From the NCBI GenBank assembly GCA_937975715.1, contig CALJUA010000030.1, positions 1 through 64,000 of the forward strand: a DNA stretch of 64,000 nt, read 5' to 3'. The stretch is from an uncultured Candidatus Planktophila sp. Lineage in GTDB: Bacteria > Actinomycetota > Actinomycetes > Nanopelagicales > Nanopelagicaceae. Both the position numbers and the translations under genes were made by a program. A model generated the notes under the pieces. That model made no database searches. It worked only from the letters and a program-made list of their open reading frames with translations, and was not told the origin of the DNA. Of this stretch, positions 1-11,625 are shown in pieces (the first letter of the stretch is position 1; every line of letters begins with the position of its first letter).

Positions 1-117
1 CCAAAACCGATTTAGATAGTCTTTAAGCCGGTTCAATGTTTTACCTGACATCTCCACACCTATAGACCTTCCCCGGCACATCTGGCAGTTATTAGACTTT
101 TGGCAAGAAATGTGTCA

Positions 118-133
118 ATGTATTTTCATACAT
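118..133. promoter_or_regulatory. Small inverted repeat upstream of hypothetical gene
   Basis: ATGTAT and ATACAT flank a TTTC loop, a perfect 6-bp inverted repeat about 30 nt before the start at 163. It could be an operator or chance AT-rich symmetry. The rest of bases 1–162 shows no gene or RNA that I recognise. Confidence 0.25.
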
Positions 134-162
134 GAACATTACACAACCATGCATATCCCACA

Positions 163-558
163 ATGACTACCCGCCACTATCAGCTATTGTTTGTGAGCTC
201 AGAAACATGGACCATTGCCGCGCTTAACCTCACAGAGCCAATGACTTGGCCTGAAATTCAGGAATGGTGCCTGAGAACGCTCAAGCAGCCTCGTTCAGTG
301 TCGTACACGGAAAATCCGCGCGACATGCTGCTTGGCATGGACGAGATCAATGCCCCTGACCTAATGGTAAGAAGCAGAGCGATGTGGGTACGATTGAATT
401 GCTGCGTCATTCTGCCCGTAGACGGCGGAGACCCCGATGATGCGATTGAACAGATCGGAATTGATCATGTTTCAAAACTCTGTCCAGATTGCATGTCAAA
501 GCGCAGCGAAACGGAGGCATTTGAAAGGAGTCTGCCTGCTGCATACTGCGAACCGTGA
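163..558 (+). CDS. Hypothetical protein, 131 aa
   Basis: I do not recognise the family. The product is a small soluble protein without a signal peptide or membrane segment; it is rich in Cys and Trp, with a vicinal Cys pair (LNCCV) near residue 80 and a CPDC motif near residue 108 that could bind a metal. The start is the ATG at 163; no strong ribosome-binding site precedes it. A good intrinsic terminator follows at 601–635, which supports a real transcription unit reading on the + strand. It is convergent with the MFS/TetR pair. Codon choice looks less biased than in the housekeeping genes nearby, which may indicate accessory origin. A non-coding frame cannot be excluded. Confidence 0.5.
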   Translation: MTTRHYQLLFVSSETWTIAALNLTEPMTWPEIQEWCLRTLKQPRSVSYTENPRDMLLGMDEINAPDLMVRSRAMWVRLNCCVILPVDGGDPDDAIEQIGIDHVSKLCPDCMSKRSETEAFERSLPAAYCEP

Positions 559-600
559 CTCTGACGCAGCCGCTCTGCACCATCCATCCCGCTAGAAAGA

Positions 601-635
601 CCCTGTCGGCCTTCTCTCGGCGGGGTTTTTCTTTT
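601..635 (+). terminator. Intrinsic terminator after the 163–558 gene
   Basis: CCCTGTCGG pairs with TCGGCGGGG (with G-T pairs) around a CCTTCTC loop, followed by TTTTTCTTTT. It terminates + strand transcription and lies just beyond the stop of the convergent MFS gene at 645. The reverse strand has no comparable T-run, so it is mainly one-directional. Confidence 0.75.
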
Positions 636-644
636 ATCTAAACG

Positions 645-2135
645 TTAGTGCATCGCTCCGCCTTCAACCTCAACGAGAGAATCCTTGCCGACATTGATGA
701 AGAAGAAGAGCACGATCGCGCCGATAAAGAGCAGCGCTGCACTGAACTTAAATGCCACAGTGAAGCCATGAGTCATAGCTGCAGGCATCAACTTCTCACC
801 GAGAACAGAATTTGCAGTGGCATAAGTTGCAGTGGCAGTTGCTGCGACAGTGTTGAGAAGAGCGGTTCCAAGTGAGCCGCCGATCTGCTGTGAAGTGTTG
901 ACCATTGCTGATGCAACGCCCGTGTCATGACCTGAAATTCCATGAAGTGATGTTGATGTCAACGGAATAAAGACAAGCGCCATTCCGCTAGACATAATCA
1001 ACAGCGATGGAACAACATGTGTTGCATATGAGGTCTCTGGCGTAATTCGTGTCAGCAAAAGGAGTCCGATACCTGAAGCAATGAGACCAGGAACCATCAA
1101 AGGTTTTGGACCGAACTTAGGCAAGAGCTGTGATGAAACACCAGCGAAGATGATGATTCCTGCTGTGAATGGCAAGAATGCAAAGCCAGATTTCAATGGG
1201 CTAAATCCAAGAATTACCTGAAGGTAGAGACCGAGGAAGAGGAACATTGAAAAGAGTCCAGCTCCGACAACGAGTGAACCTAGGTATGAACCACCACGGT
1301 TGCGCTCTGTGATGACGCGAAGTGGCATCAATGGGTTAGCAACCTTCGTCTCAATGACAACAAAGAGAACGAGAAGAACAACTGACCCAACCAAGAATGC
1401 GATTGTAGATGTGGCAGACCAACCCTTCAGTGCCGCCTCATTGAAACCATATGTGAGCGAGAAGAGACCAGCTGTTGCTGTAACAACGCCAGGGATGTCG
1501 TACGTGTTATCGCCTTCAGCCTTTGACTCGTGAACAAACTTCAGAGCAAGGATCGCCGCAACAATTGCGATTGGAGTGTTTACGCCAAGGCACCAGCGCC
1601 ATGAGAAGAATTCAGTAAGTGTTCCGCCAACGATCAGGCCAATTGCTGCTCCACCACCTGAGATTGCACCGAATACGCCGAAGGCCTTTGCGCGTTCAGA
1701 GGGAACCTTGAAAGTCTCAGAGATGATCGCAAGTGCGGCTGGCGCAAGGAGTGCGCCGAAGACACCCTGAAGTGCGCGTGAACCGTAGAGCATTCCCTGG
1801 TTTGCAGCGATACCGCCAATAGCTGATGCGCCAGCAAAACCGAGAAGACCGATGATAAAGATCTTCTTACGGCCAACATAATCACCGATACGACCGCCGA
1901 GAAGTAGAAGTGAGCCAAATGCCAATGTGTAGGCGGTAATTACCCACTGCTGGTTTGCATCAGAGATGCCAAGGTCTGTCTTGGCACTTGGGATTGCAAT
2001 ATTCATGATCGAGCTATCGAGCACGAGCATCAACTATGAGATTGCTACAACGAGCAACGTTCTCCAGCGATCAGGCGCTTGTCCCTTGATATGTCCCTGA
2101 GCATCGTGCGTCTCAGAGTTATGGTTCTTTGTCAT
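645..2135 (-). pseudogene. DHA2-type MFS drug exporter interrupted by in-frame TAG
   Basis: The protein belongs to the major facilitator superfamily, DHA2 (EmrB/QacA-like, 14-segment) drug:proton antiporters. Visible features are the motif LDSSIMNIAIPSA in TM1, GGRIGDYVGRKK (motif A) after TM2, and about 14 hydrophobic segments. The true start is the ATG at 2135, preceded by an AGGAGAG ribosome-binding site. Codon 34 (2034–2036 on the minus strand) is TAG inside TM1, between AIS and LMLVLD. Related transporters usually have Gln here (SQLMVVLD-like), so a single CAG-to-TAG change would explain it. The rest of the frame (2033 to 645, 462 aa) is open and undecayed. A downstream TTG at 2033 could restart translation but would lose the first half of TM1. 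It lies 29 nt after the TetR gene on the same strand, a typical repressor–efflux pair. Confidence 0.85.
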
Positions 2136-2164
2136 TTCTCTCCTATGTGTTTGTAATGTGAAAC

Positions 2165-2764
2165 TTATTTGTTAAGAGCTGGAATCAGTAGGTCATCAAC
2201 GAGATGTTCAATGAACTTTCGATTAACGCTCTGATGAGTAATAAAGAGTCGATGCGAAAAGATTGCTGGAACAACTTCACCTAAGAACTCAAGGTTTGCC
2301 GAAGTTGAAATCTCTTTACGGGCGAGAGCGCGCTCAAAGATTTGCACGCTGGTGCTGTCATTAATGATTGGCTTGTTCTGTGGTAATAATTTGCCGAGTT
2401 CAGGGTCACGATGAGCACTTGAAAGTAGAGCCATCAAGAGTTCGCCATCTGGACCTTTCAGAGCTTTCACATGCTCGCTGATGAGTTCAATCAAATCTCC
2501 ACGAAGCGAGCCGGTATCAATCTGGGGGAGTGAGCACGCTGCATGTTCGCCCATCGCAGCCATAAGAAGTTCCTGCTTGTTCTTGTAACGGCGATAGATG
2601 GTTGCCTTGCTGACATGTGCACGTGTTGCGATTGCTTCAACAGTGGTGCGGTCGTATCCGACTTCAGAGAGGACTTCGAGCGCCGCCTCGTGAATTGCTT
2701 CATCGCGCCCATGATCTCGGGGACGGCCAATCAGTGAAACTACCTTTGCTGCTGGGCACATCAT
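2165..2764 (-). CDS. TetR/AcrR-family transcriptional repressor
   Basis: 199 aa. The N-terminal TetR helix-turn-helix covers about residues 15–62: AALEVLSEVGYDRTTVEAIA, then HVSKATIYRRYKNKQEL. The remaining ~135 residues form the ligand-binding and dimer domain, with no ligand evident. Two adjacent ATGs at 2764 and 2761 are candidate starts; GGGAGAGGAG upstream is a strong ribosome-binding site. The gene is first in a two-gene operon with the MFS exporter, so it most likely represses itself and the exporter until a toxic compound binds. A 7-9-7 inverted repeat at 2785–2807 is the probable operator. Family and fold are confident; the inducer is unknown. Confidence 0.9.
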   Translation of the reverse strand: MMCPAAKVVSLIGRPRDHGRDEAIHEAALEVLSEVGYDRTTVEAIATRAHVSKATIYRRYKNKQELLMAAMGEHAACSLPQIDTGSLRGDLIELISEHVKALKGPDGELLMALLSSAHRDPELGKLLPQNKPIINDSTSVQIFERALARKEISTSANLEFLGEVVPAIFSHRLFITHQSVNRKFIEHLVDDLLIPALNK

Positions 2765-2784
2765 CAGTGGCTCCTCTCCCTTTT

Positions 2785-2807
2785 CGATACGAAACCGTAC
2801 CGTATCG
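2785..2807. promoter_or_regulatory. Probable TetR operator
   Basis: CGATACG and CGTATCG form a perfect 7-bp inverted repeat around AAACCGTAC, 21 bp before the TetR start codon. Size and position fit a TetR-dimer site that autoregulates the tetR–MFS operon. The GGTAC/GTACC core adds overlapping symmetry, so two dimers could bind. Confidence 0.65.
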
Positions 2808-2848
2808 TATATCCACGGGATCTGAAGGGATTTGTCAGGATCTCTCGA

Positions 2849-2854
2849 TATAGT
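2849..2854 (+). promoter_or_regulatory. -10 element of the XRE/NTase operon
   Basis: TATAGT lies 9 nt before the ATG at 2864 with no clear ribosome-binding site between, implying a nearly leaderless mRNA. No convincing -35 is seen. Confidence 0.4.
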
Positions 2855-2863
2855 TAATTCACT

Positions 2864-3448
2864 ATGAAGAAGAATTCAGGCGGGCTCATTCTCCAATCAA
2901 TCCGCAAAGCTCACGGATTAAGCCAATATGAGATGGCGCTCAAAGGTAAAACCTTTCAAGCCAACGTCTCAAGCATCGAAAGCGGAAAGACCGATCCCGG
3001 AATTTCCACCCTTGAAACTTTTATCGCGCCACTCGGCTATTCACTCATTGCAATTCCAACGCGTCGGGCATGCGCGGCAGAAATGTCTCTGGATGTTGCT
3101 GATGAACTTCGAGTCAATCAATTCGACAACGCAATTAGAGCGGTCATTCAACTCAATGACAATTTATTAGCAAGTGAACCTCTCATCAAGTTGGCTCTCT
3201 GTCTGACTCCACCGCCGACGACACAAAATCAGCACTTTGATGCTTTGATCGCGGGAGTCTGCGATTACTACCTAACAAAAGAGAATTTGCCTTTGCCTGC
3301 TTGGATTAATGAACCCTCGAGGTTCCTTCAAGAAGCTTGGATCGTTGATAGATTCGAAAAGAATATTGAGCGCATCCGATCTAAAACACCAGAGGCAATA
3401 CTGCGCCACAACGTTCTCTTTGCAGAATCAGAATTACAGAGTGTTTGA
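2864..3448 (+). CDS. XRE/HipB-type HTH regulator, antitoxin-like
   Basis: 194 aa. Residues 8–65 form a Cro/C1-type helix-turn-helix (IRKAHGLSQYEMALKGK, then VSSIESGKTDPGISTLETF). The C-terminal ~120 residues match nothing I can name and may form the contact surface for the partner protein. The stop TGA (3446–3448) overlaps the ATG of the nucleotidyltransferase gene by one base, so the two are translationally coupled. An HTH protein followed directly by a small DNA polymerase beta-type nucleotidyltransferase resembles the type IV AbiE or MenAT toxin–antitoxin layout. That functional reading is inference; the HTH is plain. The gene is divergent from the TetR operon. Confidence 0.8.
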   Translation: MKKNSGGLILQSIRKAHGLSQYEMALKGKTFQANVSSIESGKTDPGISTLETFIAPLGYSLIAIPTRRACAAEMSLDVADELRVNQFDNAIRAVIQLNDNLLASEPLIKLALCLTPPPTTQNQHFDALIAGVCDYYLTKENLPLPAWINEPSRFLQEAWIVDRFEKNIERIRSKTPEAILRHNVLFAESELQSV

Positions 3449-3972
3449 TGGAAAGAGAACTCTTCCCTGAAGATATTGCTCGATTACTTAGAAGTTTAGT
3501 AGTACGCCTCAATAAGTCGAATTTTGAAGGCGATATATCGCTCCTTGGGGGAGCGGCCATGAGCATGGCATATATGGAAAACCGTCGAGCTACAACTGAT
3601 ATCGATGCAGTTTTCCCACAACGTGAACTCGTACTGGGGCTCGCCGATCAAATTGGTCACGATGAAGATCTTGATTTTGGCTGGTTCAATGATGCGGTTC
3701 GAGTCTTTATTCCAAAGGAAGCTACCGATATTTGGGTTGACCTTTACAAAATCGGAAATGTCCAAGTCCGCGTTGCCACAGCCGAGTACCTCCTTTCCAT
3801 GAAACTCGCTGCCGATCGAGGTATTCGTGATCGCCCTGATATTCAGGTCCTCCTACCCCTATGTAATGTGACCACCATTGAAGAGGCAGTTGAAATATTC
3901 AAGAAATATCACCGTGGCCAAGATTTAAAATCTGAGACAGTCGAGGCTCTAATAGAAATGCTGAAGCGCTAA
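3448..3972 (+). CDS. Small nucleotidyltransferase, DUF6036-like
   Basis: 174 aa. It carries the minimal nucleotidyltransferase signature: [20 protein letters not shown] followed by D (residues ~32–53), that is the GG helix followed by the DID metal-binding pair, and a later acidic residue in DIWVDLYK. Proteins of this kind resemble AbiEii/DUF6036 nucleotidyltransferases, some of which are toxins that modify tRNA ends. A TTG at 3445 could also start the frame, but the ATG at 3448 overlaps the upstream stop and is the better choice. It is co-transcribed with the HTH gene and ends 16 nt before ilvD. Fold is fairly sure; a toxin role is inferred from the partner gene. Confidence 0.75.
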   Translation: MERELFPEDIARLLRSLVVRLNKSNFEGDISLLGGAAMSMAYMENRRATTDIDAVFPQRELVLGLADQIGHDEDLDFGWFNDAVRVFIPKEATDIWVDLYKIGNVQVRVATAEYLLSMKLAADRGIRDRPDIQVLLPLCNVTTIEEAVEIFKKYHRGQDLKSETVEALIEMLKR

Positions 3973-3975
3973 AGG

Positions 3976-3981
3976 TACGAT
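3976..3981 (+). promoter_or_regulatory. -10 element of ilvD (leaderless)
   Basis: TACGAT ends 7 nt before the ATG at 3989 and no purine-rich ribosome-binding site intervenes. Transcription would start at or next to the start codon. No clear -35 is seen. Confidence 0.4.
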
Positions 3982-3988
3982 TCGGGGC

Positions 3989-5662
3989 ATGTCGACAATG
4001 AAGCCCCGCTCAGGTCTTGTAACTGATGGTCTCGAGCGCGCACCAGCTCGAGGAATGCTCCGCGCAGTAGGTATGGGGGACGCGGATTGGGTAAAGCCGC
4101 AGATCGGTATCGCATCTTCATGGAACGAAATCACTCCATGCAACCTCTCATTGGATCGCCTTGCAAAGGCGTCACGCAAAGGCGTCATCGATGCCGGTGG
4201 ATTCCCGATGCAGTTCGGCACCATCTCTGTCTCTGACGGAATATCCATGGGCCACGAAGGTATGCACTTCTCATTGGTCTCTCGCGAAGTAATCGCTGAC
4301 TCTGTTGAAACGGTTATGCAGGCAGAACGCCTCGATGGAATGGTGATGTTTGCAGGTTGCGATAAGTCGCTGCCAGGAATGATGATGGCTGCAGCTCGCA
4401 TCGATGTATCAGCGGTATTTGTTTACGCAGGCTCCACTCTTCCAGGTCAGGTTGATGGGAAAGATGTGACCATCATCGATGCATTCGAAGCAGTCGGTGC
4501 ATGTGCACGTGGATTAATTACACAAGAGCGCGTCGATCAAATTGAAAAGGCAATTTGCCCAGGTGAAGGTGCATGCGGCGGTATGTACACCGCAAACACC
4601 ATGGCAACTGTTGGCGAAGCAATCGGTCTCTCATTGCCAGGATCTGCTGCACCGCCTGCAGTTGATCGCCGTCGCGATAAGTACGCAGAAGCTGCTGGCG
4701 CTGCTGTCATCAACTTGATTGCAAAGGGCATCACAACTCGTGACATCCTTACCAAGAAGGCGTTTGAAAATGCGATCACAGCTGTCATGGCACTCGGTGG
4801 ATCAACCAACGCTGTCTTGCACTTGCTCGCAATTGCACACGAGGCAGATGTTGATCTGACTCTCGAAGATTTCCACCGCATCGGTTCACGCGTTCCATTG
4901 CTCGGTGATCTCAAGCCATTTGGTAAGTACGTCATGTCTGATGTCGATAAGGTCGGCGGAATTCCTGTTGTGCTTCGCATGTTGCTCGATGCTGGCTACC
5001 TTCACGGTGATTGCATGACAGTGACAGGCAAGACGATGGCTGAAAACCTTGCAGACATTAATCCGCCTCTTGCAGATGGCGATGTCTTGCACCCAATATC
5101 AACTCCGCTCTCAACCGATGTCGGCATCACAATCCTTGGTGGCTCATTAGCTACCGATGGCGCTGTATGTAAGACAGCTGGAATTGGAATCGAAACATTT
5201 GAAGGACCAGCACGAGTCTTCGAACGCGAACAAGCTGCCATGGAGGCCCTAGAAAACGGCACCATTCAGGCAGGCGATGTCGTCGTAATTCGCTACGAAG
5301 GACCTAAGGGCGGTCCAGGTATGCGCGAGATGTTGATGATTACCGGTGCCATCAAGGGTGCAGGACTCGGTAAGTCCACACTTCTCCTCACCGATGGTCG
5401 CTTCTCTGGTGGTTCCACTGGCCTCTGCGTAGGCCATGTTGCACCTGAGGCCGTTGATGGGGGACCGATCGCTTTTATTAAAGATGGTGACCGCGTCCGC
5501 ATCGATATTCCTAACCGCAAGCTCGATCTCTTGGTCGATGCCGCAGAGCTTGAAGCCCGCAAGGTTGGCTGGAAGCCGCTGCCACATAAGTACACACGTG
5601 GCGTCCTTCACAAGTATTCAAAGCTCGTGGGCTCAGCCTCAAAGGGCGCAGTCTGCGACTAG
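3989..5662 (+). CDS. ilvD: Dihydroxy-acid dehydratase
   Basis: 557 aa, the usual length. It dehydrates 2,3-dihydroxy-isovalerate and 2,3-dihydroxy-3-methylvalerate to the 2-oxo acids, the step before transamination in Val and Ile synthesis. Iron–sulfur cluster cysteines appear in TPCNL (~52), AGCDKSLPG (~120) and [15 protein letters not shown] (~195), and the family motif GRFSGG appears near residue 472. Translation likely starts at 3989 from a leaderless message (TACGAT 7 nt upstream); an ATG at 3998 is a possible alternative. The gene stands before the ilvB attenuator and ends with TAG, showing that TAG is an ordinary stop in this genome. Confidence 0.97.
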   Translation: MSTMKPRSGLVTDGLERAPARGMLRAVGMGDADWVKPQIGIASSWNEITPCNLSLDRLAKASRKGVIDAGGFPMQFGTISVSDGISMGHEGMHFSLVSREVIADSVETVMQAERLDGMVMFAGCDKSLPGMMMAAARIDVSAVFVYAGSTLPGQVDGKDVTIIDAFEAVGACARGLITQERVDQIEKAICPGEGACGGMYTANTMATVGEAIGLSLPGSAAPPAVDRRRDKYAEAAGAAVINLIAKGITTRDILTKKAFENAITAVMALGGSTNAVLHLLAIAHEADVDLTLEDFHRIGSRVPLLGDLKPFGKYVMSDVDKVGGIPVVLRMLLDAGYLHGDCMTVTGKTMAENLADINPPLADGDVLHPISTPLSTDVGITILGGSLATDGAVCKTAGIGIETFEGPARVFEREQAAMEALENGTIQAGDVVVIRYEGPKGGPGMREMLMITGAIKGAGLGKSTLLLTDGRFSGGSTGLCVGHVAPEAVDGGPIAFIKDGDRVRIDIPNRKLDLLVDAAELEARKVGWKPLPHKYTRGVLHKYSKLVGSASKGAVCD

Positions 5663-5699
5663 TCGACGGTTTCACTTATTGAGATGTGTATCTCAACTC

Positions 5700-5729
5700 T
5701 TGACGCACGCGCTCGCTCTACGCGAGAAT
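5700..5729 (+). promoter_or_regulatory. Promoter of the ilv leader and ilvBNC operon
   Basis: TTGACG (5700–5705) and GAGAAT (5724–5729) are separated by 18 nt. The -10 ends 6 nt before the ATG of the leader peptide, so transcription should begin at or beside that ATG. Confidence 0.6.
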
Positions 5730-5735
5730 ACGGAC

Positions 5736-5780
5736 ATGCGTTCAACAATCGTTTCAGCATCAGTGGTGGTGATTCGATAG
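5736..5780 (+). CDS. ilv leader peptide (14 aa)
   Basis: A 14-codon frame, MRSTIVSASVVVIR, ends with TAG. It contains four Val (three in a row) and two Ile, the end products of the downstream enzymes, the hallmark of a ribosome-mediated attenuation leader. It has no ribosome-binding site; the promoter sits 6 nt upstream, so it is probably translated as a leaderless message. The stop codon abuts the first attenuator hairpin at 5781. Stalling at the Val/Ile codons when charged tRNA is scarce would favour read-through into ilvB. The mechanism is known from ilv operons generally; here it is inferred from sequence. Confidence 0.85.
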   Translation: MRSTIVSASVVVIR

Positions 5781-5828
5781 CGCATGCCCTCACAGCATGC
5801 GCGCCCTCAGATATCTGAGGGTTTTTTT
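5781..5828 (+). terminator. ilv transcription attenuator
   Basis: Two hairpins follow the leader peptide. CGCATGC (5781–5787) pairs with GCATGCG (5795–5801). Then the perfect palindrome at 5804–5821 (CCCTCAG / CTGAGGG around ATAT) is followed by seven Ts (5822–5828), a complete intrinsic terminator. The first hairpin starts at the leader stop codon, where ribosome position can decide folding. The ilvB ribosome-binding site (AAAGGAG) follows about 30 nt later. Confidence 0.85.
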
Positions 5829-5870
5829 ATTTCACAAGCTTTTTAACAACTAGAGGAAAGGAGCAAGAAG

Positions 5871-7637
5871 ATGGCAACACAACACGTTCCTACAGCGAAC
5901 GGCACAGCAATGAACGGAGCTACTTCATTGGTGAAAAGCCTGGAAGCAGCAAATGTAGATGTGATGTTCGGTCTGCCTGGCGGCGCCATCCTTCCTGCTT
6001 ACGATCCGATCTTTGATTCAACAATTCGCCACATCTTGGTTCGCCACGAACAAGGTGCGGGACACGCTGCAACTGGTTATGCCCAGGTCACAGGTCGCGC
6101 CGGTGTTTGTATCGCAACCTCAGGACCAGGTGCCACAAACTTAGTAACACCTTTGATGGATGCAGGTATGGACTCTGTACCACTTGTGGCAATCACAGGT
6201 CAGGTTCCGTCTGCGGCAATCGGTACTGATGCTTTCCAAGAAGCTGATATCCGTGGCATCACAATGCCATTTACAAAGCACAACTTCCTTGTGACCAAGG
6301 CGGAAGATATTCCTCGCGCGGTTGCAGAGGCTTTCCATATTGCAACATCTGGCCGCCCTGGTCCAGTTCTTGTTGATATTGCTAAGGATGCTTTGCAAGC
6401 GCAGACTACTTTTAATTGGCCAAGCAAGATTGAACTCGCTGGCTACAACCCAAAGATTGTTCCTGATAACCAAGCGATTGCAGATGCAGCAACGCTTATC
6501 GCGCAGTCCAAGAAGCCGGTCTTCTATGTTGGTGGCGGTGTTATTAAGGCAAATGCTTCAAAGGAACTTGCGCAACTCGTAGAAATTCTTGGCGCACCAG
6601 TTGTTACAACGTTGATGGCTCGTGGCGCGTTCCCAGATTCACATCCACTTCACCTAGGCATGCCAGGTATGCACGGAAGTGTTGCTGCTGTTACCGCTCT
6701 GCAAAAGGCCGACTTGCTCATTACCTTGGGCGCACGTTTTGACGACCGCGTAACCGGAAAGCTTTCAACATTTGCAGTAAATGCAAAGGTGATTCACGCA
6801 GATATTGATCCTGCGGAAATCAATAAGAATAAGTTTGCAGATGTTCCGGTCATCGGAGATCTTCGCGAAACTATTACTGCGCTTATCCCTGCGCTAAAAG
6901 CAGCACTTTCAAAGAGCCAGCCAGATTTAACTCCATGGAATAACTCAATGTTGAAGTTGAAGACATCCTACCCAGTGGGTTACACACTTCCTGATGACGG
7001 TTCACTTTCACCACAAGCTGTCATCGAGCGCATCGGACAGATTTCGGGAACCGACACCATCTTTACCTCAGGTGTGGGTCAGCATCAGATGTGGGCATCA
7101 CAATTTATTTCCTACGAACACCCACGCACATGGCTTAACTCAGGTGGTGCAGGAACAATGGGTTACGGCCTTCCAGCTGCGATGGGCGCAAAAGTTGGCT
7201 CTCCTGATTCAACTGTCTGGGCAATTGATGGCGACGGTTGTTTCCAAATGACCAACCAAGAGCTTGTTACCTGCGCACTTAACAATATTCCAATCAAGGT
7301 TGCAATTATCAATAACGAATCTCTCGGAATGGTTCGCCAGTGGCAGACCTTGTTCTATGAAGGTCGTTACTCAAATACTTCACTTGAATCAAAGCGCGTT
7401 CCAAACTTCCCAATGCTTGCAGAAGCGATGGGTTGCGTAGGTCTTTCTTGCGAACGCCCAGAAGATCTCGATGCAACAATCGAAAAGGCGATGTCAATCA
7501 ACGACCAACCAGTTGTTGTCGACTTCCGCGTTCATCGCGATGCGATGGTCTGGCCGATGGTTGCCGCAGGAACATCTAATGATGAAATCATGATCGCCCG
7601 CGCGACAGCGCCTGACTGGGATTCACAGGAGCTCTAA
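5871..7637 (+). CDS. ilvB: Acetolactate synthase large subunit
   Basis: 588 aa. This thiamine diphosphate enzyme joins two pyruvates to 2-acetolactate, or pyruvate and 2-oxobutyrate to 2-aceto-2-hydroxybutyrate. The N-terminal domain holds the catalytic Glu region ([16 protein letters not shown], near residue 63), the middle FAD-binding domain follows ([20 protein letters not shown]), and the C-terminal ThDP/Mg motif [12 protein letters not shown] lies near residue 455. AAAGGAG 8 nt before the ATG is a strong ribosome-binding site. Its stop overlaps the ilvN start by one base, fitting stoichiometric production of the two subunits. The ilv leader/attenuator directly upstream controls it. Confidence 0.97.
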   Translation: MATQHVPTANGTAMNGATSLVKSLEAANVDVMFGLPGGAILPAYDPIFDSTIRHILVRHEQGAGHAATGYAQVTGRAGVCIATSGPGATNLVTPLMDAGMDSVPLVAITGQVPSAAIGTDAFQEADIRGITMPFTKHNFLVTKAEDIPRAVAEAFHIATSGRPGPVLVDIAKDALQAQTTFNWPSKIELAGYNPKIVPDNQAIADAATLIAQSKKPVFYVGGGVIKANASKELAQLVEILGAPVVTTLMARGAFPDSHPLHLGMPGMHGSVAAVTALQKADLLITLGARFDDRVTGKLSTFAVNAKVIHADIDPAEINKNKFADVPVIGDLRETITALIPALKAALSKSQPDLTPWNNSMLKLKTSYPVGYTLPDDGSLSPQAVIERIGQISGTDTIFTSGVGQHQMWASQFISYEHPRTWLNSGGAGTMGYGLPAAMGAKVGSPDSTVWAIDGDGCFQMTNQELVTCALNNIPIKVAIINNESLGMVRQWQTLFYEGRYSNTSLESKRVPNFPMLAEAMGCVGLSCERPEDLDATIEKAMSINDQPVVVDFRVHRDAMVWPMVAAGTSNDEIMIARATAPDWDSQEL

Positions 7638-7921
7638 TGTCTATTCATACACTTGAAGTTCTCGTTGAAAACGAACCAGGCGTACTTGCCCGCGTATCAG
7701 GGCTCTTCGCCCGCCGTGCTTACAACATCGACACGCTGGTTGTAGGACCAACATCAAACCCAGAAGTTTCGAAGATGGTGATTCAAGTCAACCTTGAAGG
7801 CCACTCTCTCGAGCAAGTTATCGCTCAATTGGACAAGCTCATTAGTGTTATCAGCATTGAAGAGCTCGTCGATGGAGCGAAGAAGCCTGTTAAAGACACC
7901 CAACCCGATTACCAAAACTAA
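7637..7921 (+). CDS. ilvN: Acetolactate synthase small regulatory subunit (short form)
   Basis: 94 aa. One ACT domain fills residues 3–75 (TLEVLVENEPGVLARVSGLF, NIDTLVV). It binds the catalytic subunit and confers valine feedback control. Actinobacterial IlvN/IlvH proteins are usually about 165–175 aa, with a second ACT-like C-terminal domain; this one ends after the first domain, like the E. coli IlvN of 96 aa. The 35 nt to ilvC contain no remnant of a longer frame, so this is not an obvious frameshift. Its ATG overlaps the ilvB stop TAA by one base. Confidence 0.93.
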   Translation: MSIHTLEVLVENEPGVLARVSGLFARRAYNIDTLVVGPTSNPEVSKMVIQVNLEGHSLEQVIAQLDKLISVISIEELVDGAKKPVKDTQPDYQN

Positions 7922-7944
7922 GAACTAACGCAAGAAACGACTAA

Positions 7945-10576
<2,632 letters not shown>

Positions 10577-10584
10577 TCATTTAA

Positions 10585-11625
10585 ATGTCACGCACTATTA
10601 ATTTGGCAGTTATTCCAGGCGATGGAATCGGAACCGAAGTTGTAGGGGAGGGTCTCAAGGTCCTTGATGCTGTTGCTGCAAAGTACGGCGTCACTTTCAA
10701 TAAGACCAACTACGACCTCGGTGCCGGTTACTGGCATCGCACTGGTGAAGTTCTTCCTGACTCTGTCATGGCAGAACTGGCAAAGGCAGATGTAATTCTC
10801 CTCGGCGCAGTGGGCGATCCCACAGTTCCATCAGGTGTTCTCGAGCGCGGCTTGTTGCTCAAGCTTCGTTTCGCTTTCGATCACTACATCAACCTTCGCC
10901 CTGCCAAGTTAATGCCTGGCGTTACAGGTCCTCTTGCTACAAAGGCACCAATCGACTTCGTGGTTGTCCGCGAAGGCACAGAAGGTCCTTATGTCGGTGC
11001 TGGCGGAACACTTGCCGAAGGCACAGACGCAGAGATTGCAACAGAAGAATCACTCAATACTCGTCGTGGCGCAGAGCGCGTTATTCGCGATGCATTCGAG
11101 CGCGCATCAAAGCGCGATCGCAAGAAGCTGACACTCGTACACAAGAACAATGTTCTTACACGTGCAGGTGGATTGTGGACTCGCACATTTAATGAGGTTG
11201 CTAAGGAATACCCAGCAATCACCACTGATTACCTTCACGTCGATGCAGCTTCAATGTTCTTTGTTACTAATCCAGAGCGTTTCGATGTAGTTGTCACAGA
11301 TAACTTGTTCGGAGATATCTTGACTGACATCGCTGCAGCAATTTGTGGTGGCATCGGACTTGCTGCCTCTGGAAACATCAATCCAACAGGTAAGTTCCCA
11401 TCCATGTTCGAACCAGTACACGGCTCAGCACCTGATATCGCAGGCAAGAACATCGCAGATCCAACTGCAACAATCATGTCTGTTGCGATGATGCTTGATC
11501 ACCTTGGCCTTGCAGATGCTGCTCGTGATGTTGAAAAGGCAGTGGCACAAGACCTTCTTAACCGTGGAGATGCAAAGCGCAGCACAACAGAAGTTGGCGC
11601 TGCACTTGTTGCATTGGTGAAGTAA
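10585..11625 (+). CDS. leuB: 3-isopropylmalate dehydrogenase
   Basis: 346 aa. It oxidatively decarboxylates 3-isopropylmalate in leucine synthesis; in pathways starting with citramalate it can also serve the citramalate route to 2-oxobutyrate. Visible are [18 protein letters not shown] at the N-terminus, the substrate region [24 protein letters not shown], and the Asp metal ligands in [18 protein letters not shown] (~235–252). The NAD-site motif [18 protein letters not shown] lies near residue 276. It sits directly between serA and ilvE. leuA and leuCD are not in this window. Confidence 0.95.
   Translation: MSRTINLAVIPGDGIGTEVVGEGLKVLDAVAAKYGVTFNKTNYDLGAGYWHRTGEVLPDSVMAELAKADVILLGAVGDPTVPSGVLERGLLLKLRFAFDHYINLRPAKLMPGVTGPLATKAPIDFVVVREGTEGPYVGAGGTLAEGTDAEIATEESLNTRRGAERVIRDAFERASKRDRKKLTLVHKNNVLTRAGGLWTRTFNEVAKEYPAITTDYLHVDAASMFFVTNPERFDVVVTDNLFGDILTDIAAAICGGIGLAASGNINPTGKFPSMFEPVHGSAPDIAGKNIADPTATIMSVAMMLDHLGLADAARDVEKAVAQDLLNRGDAKRSTTEVGAALVALVK

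Noticed and set aside
2034..2036. TAG in the exporter as a recoded (pyrrolysine-type) codon
   Set aside because: ilvD, nusA, truB and ribF in this window all end with TAG used as a normal stop, and no recoding structure is evident.
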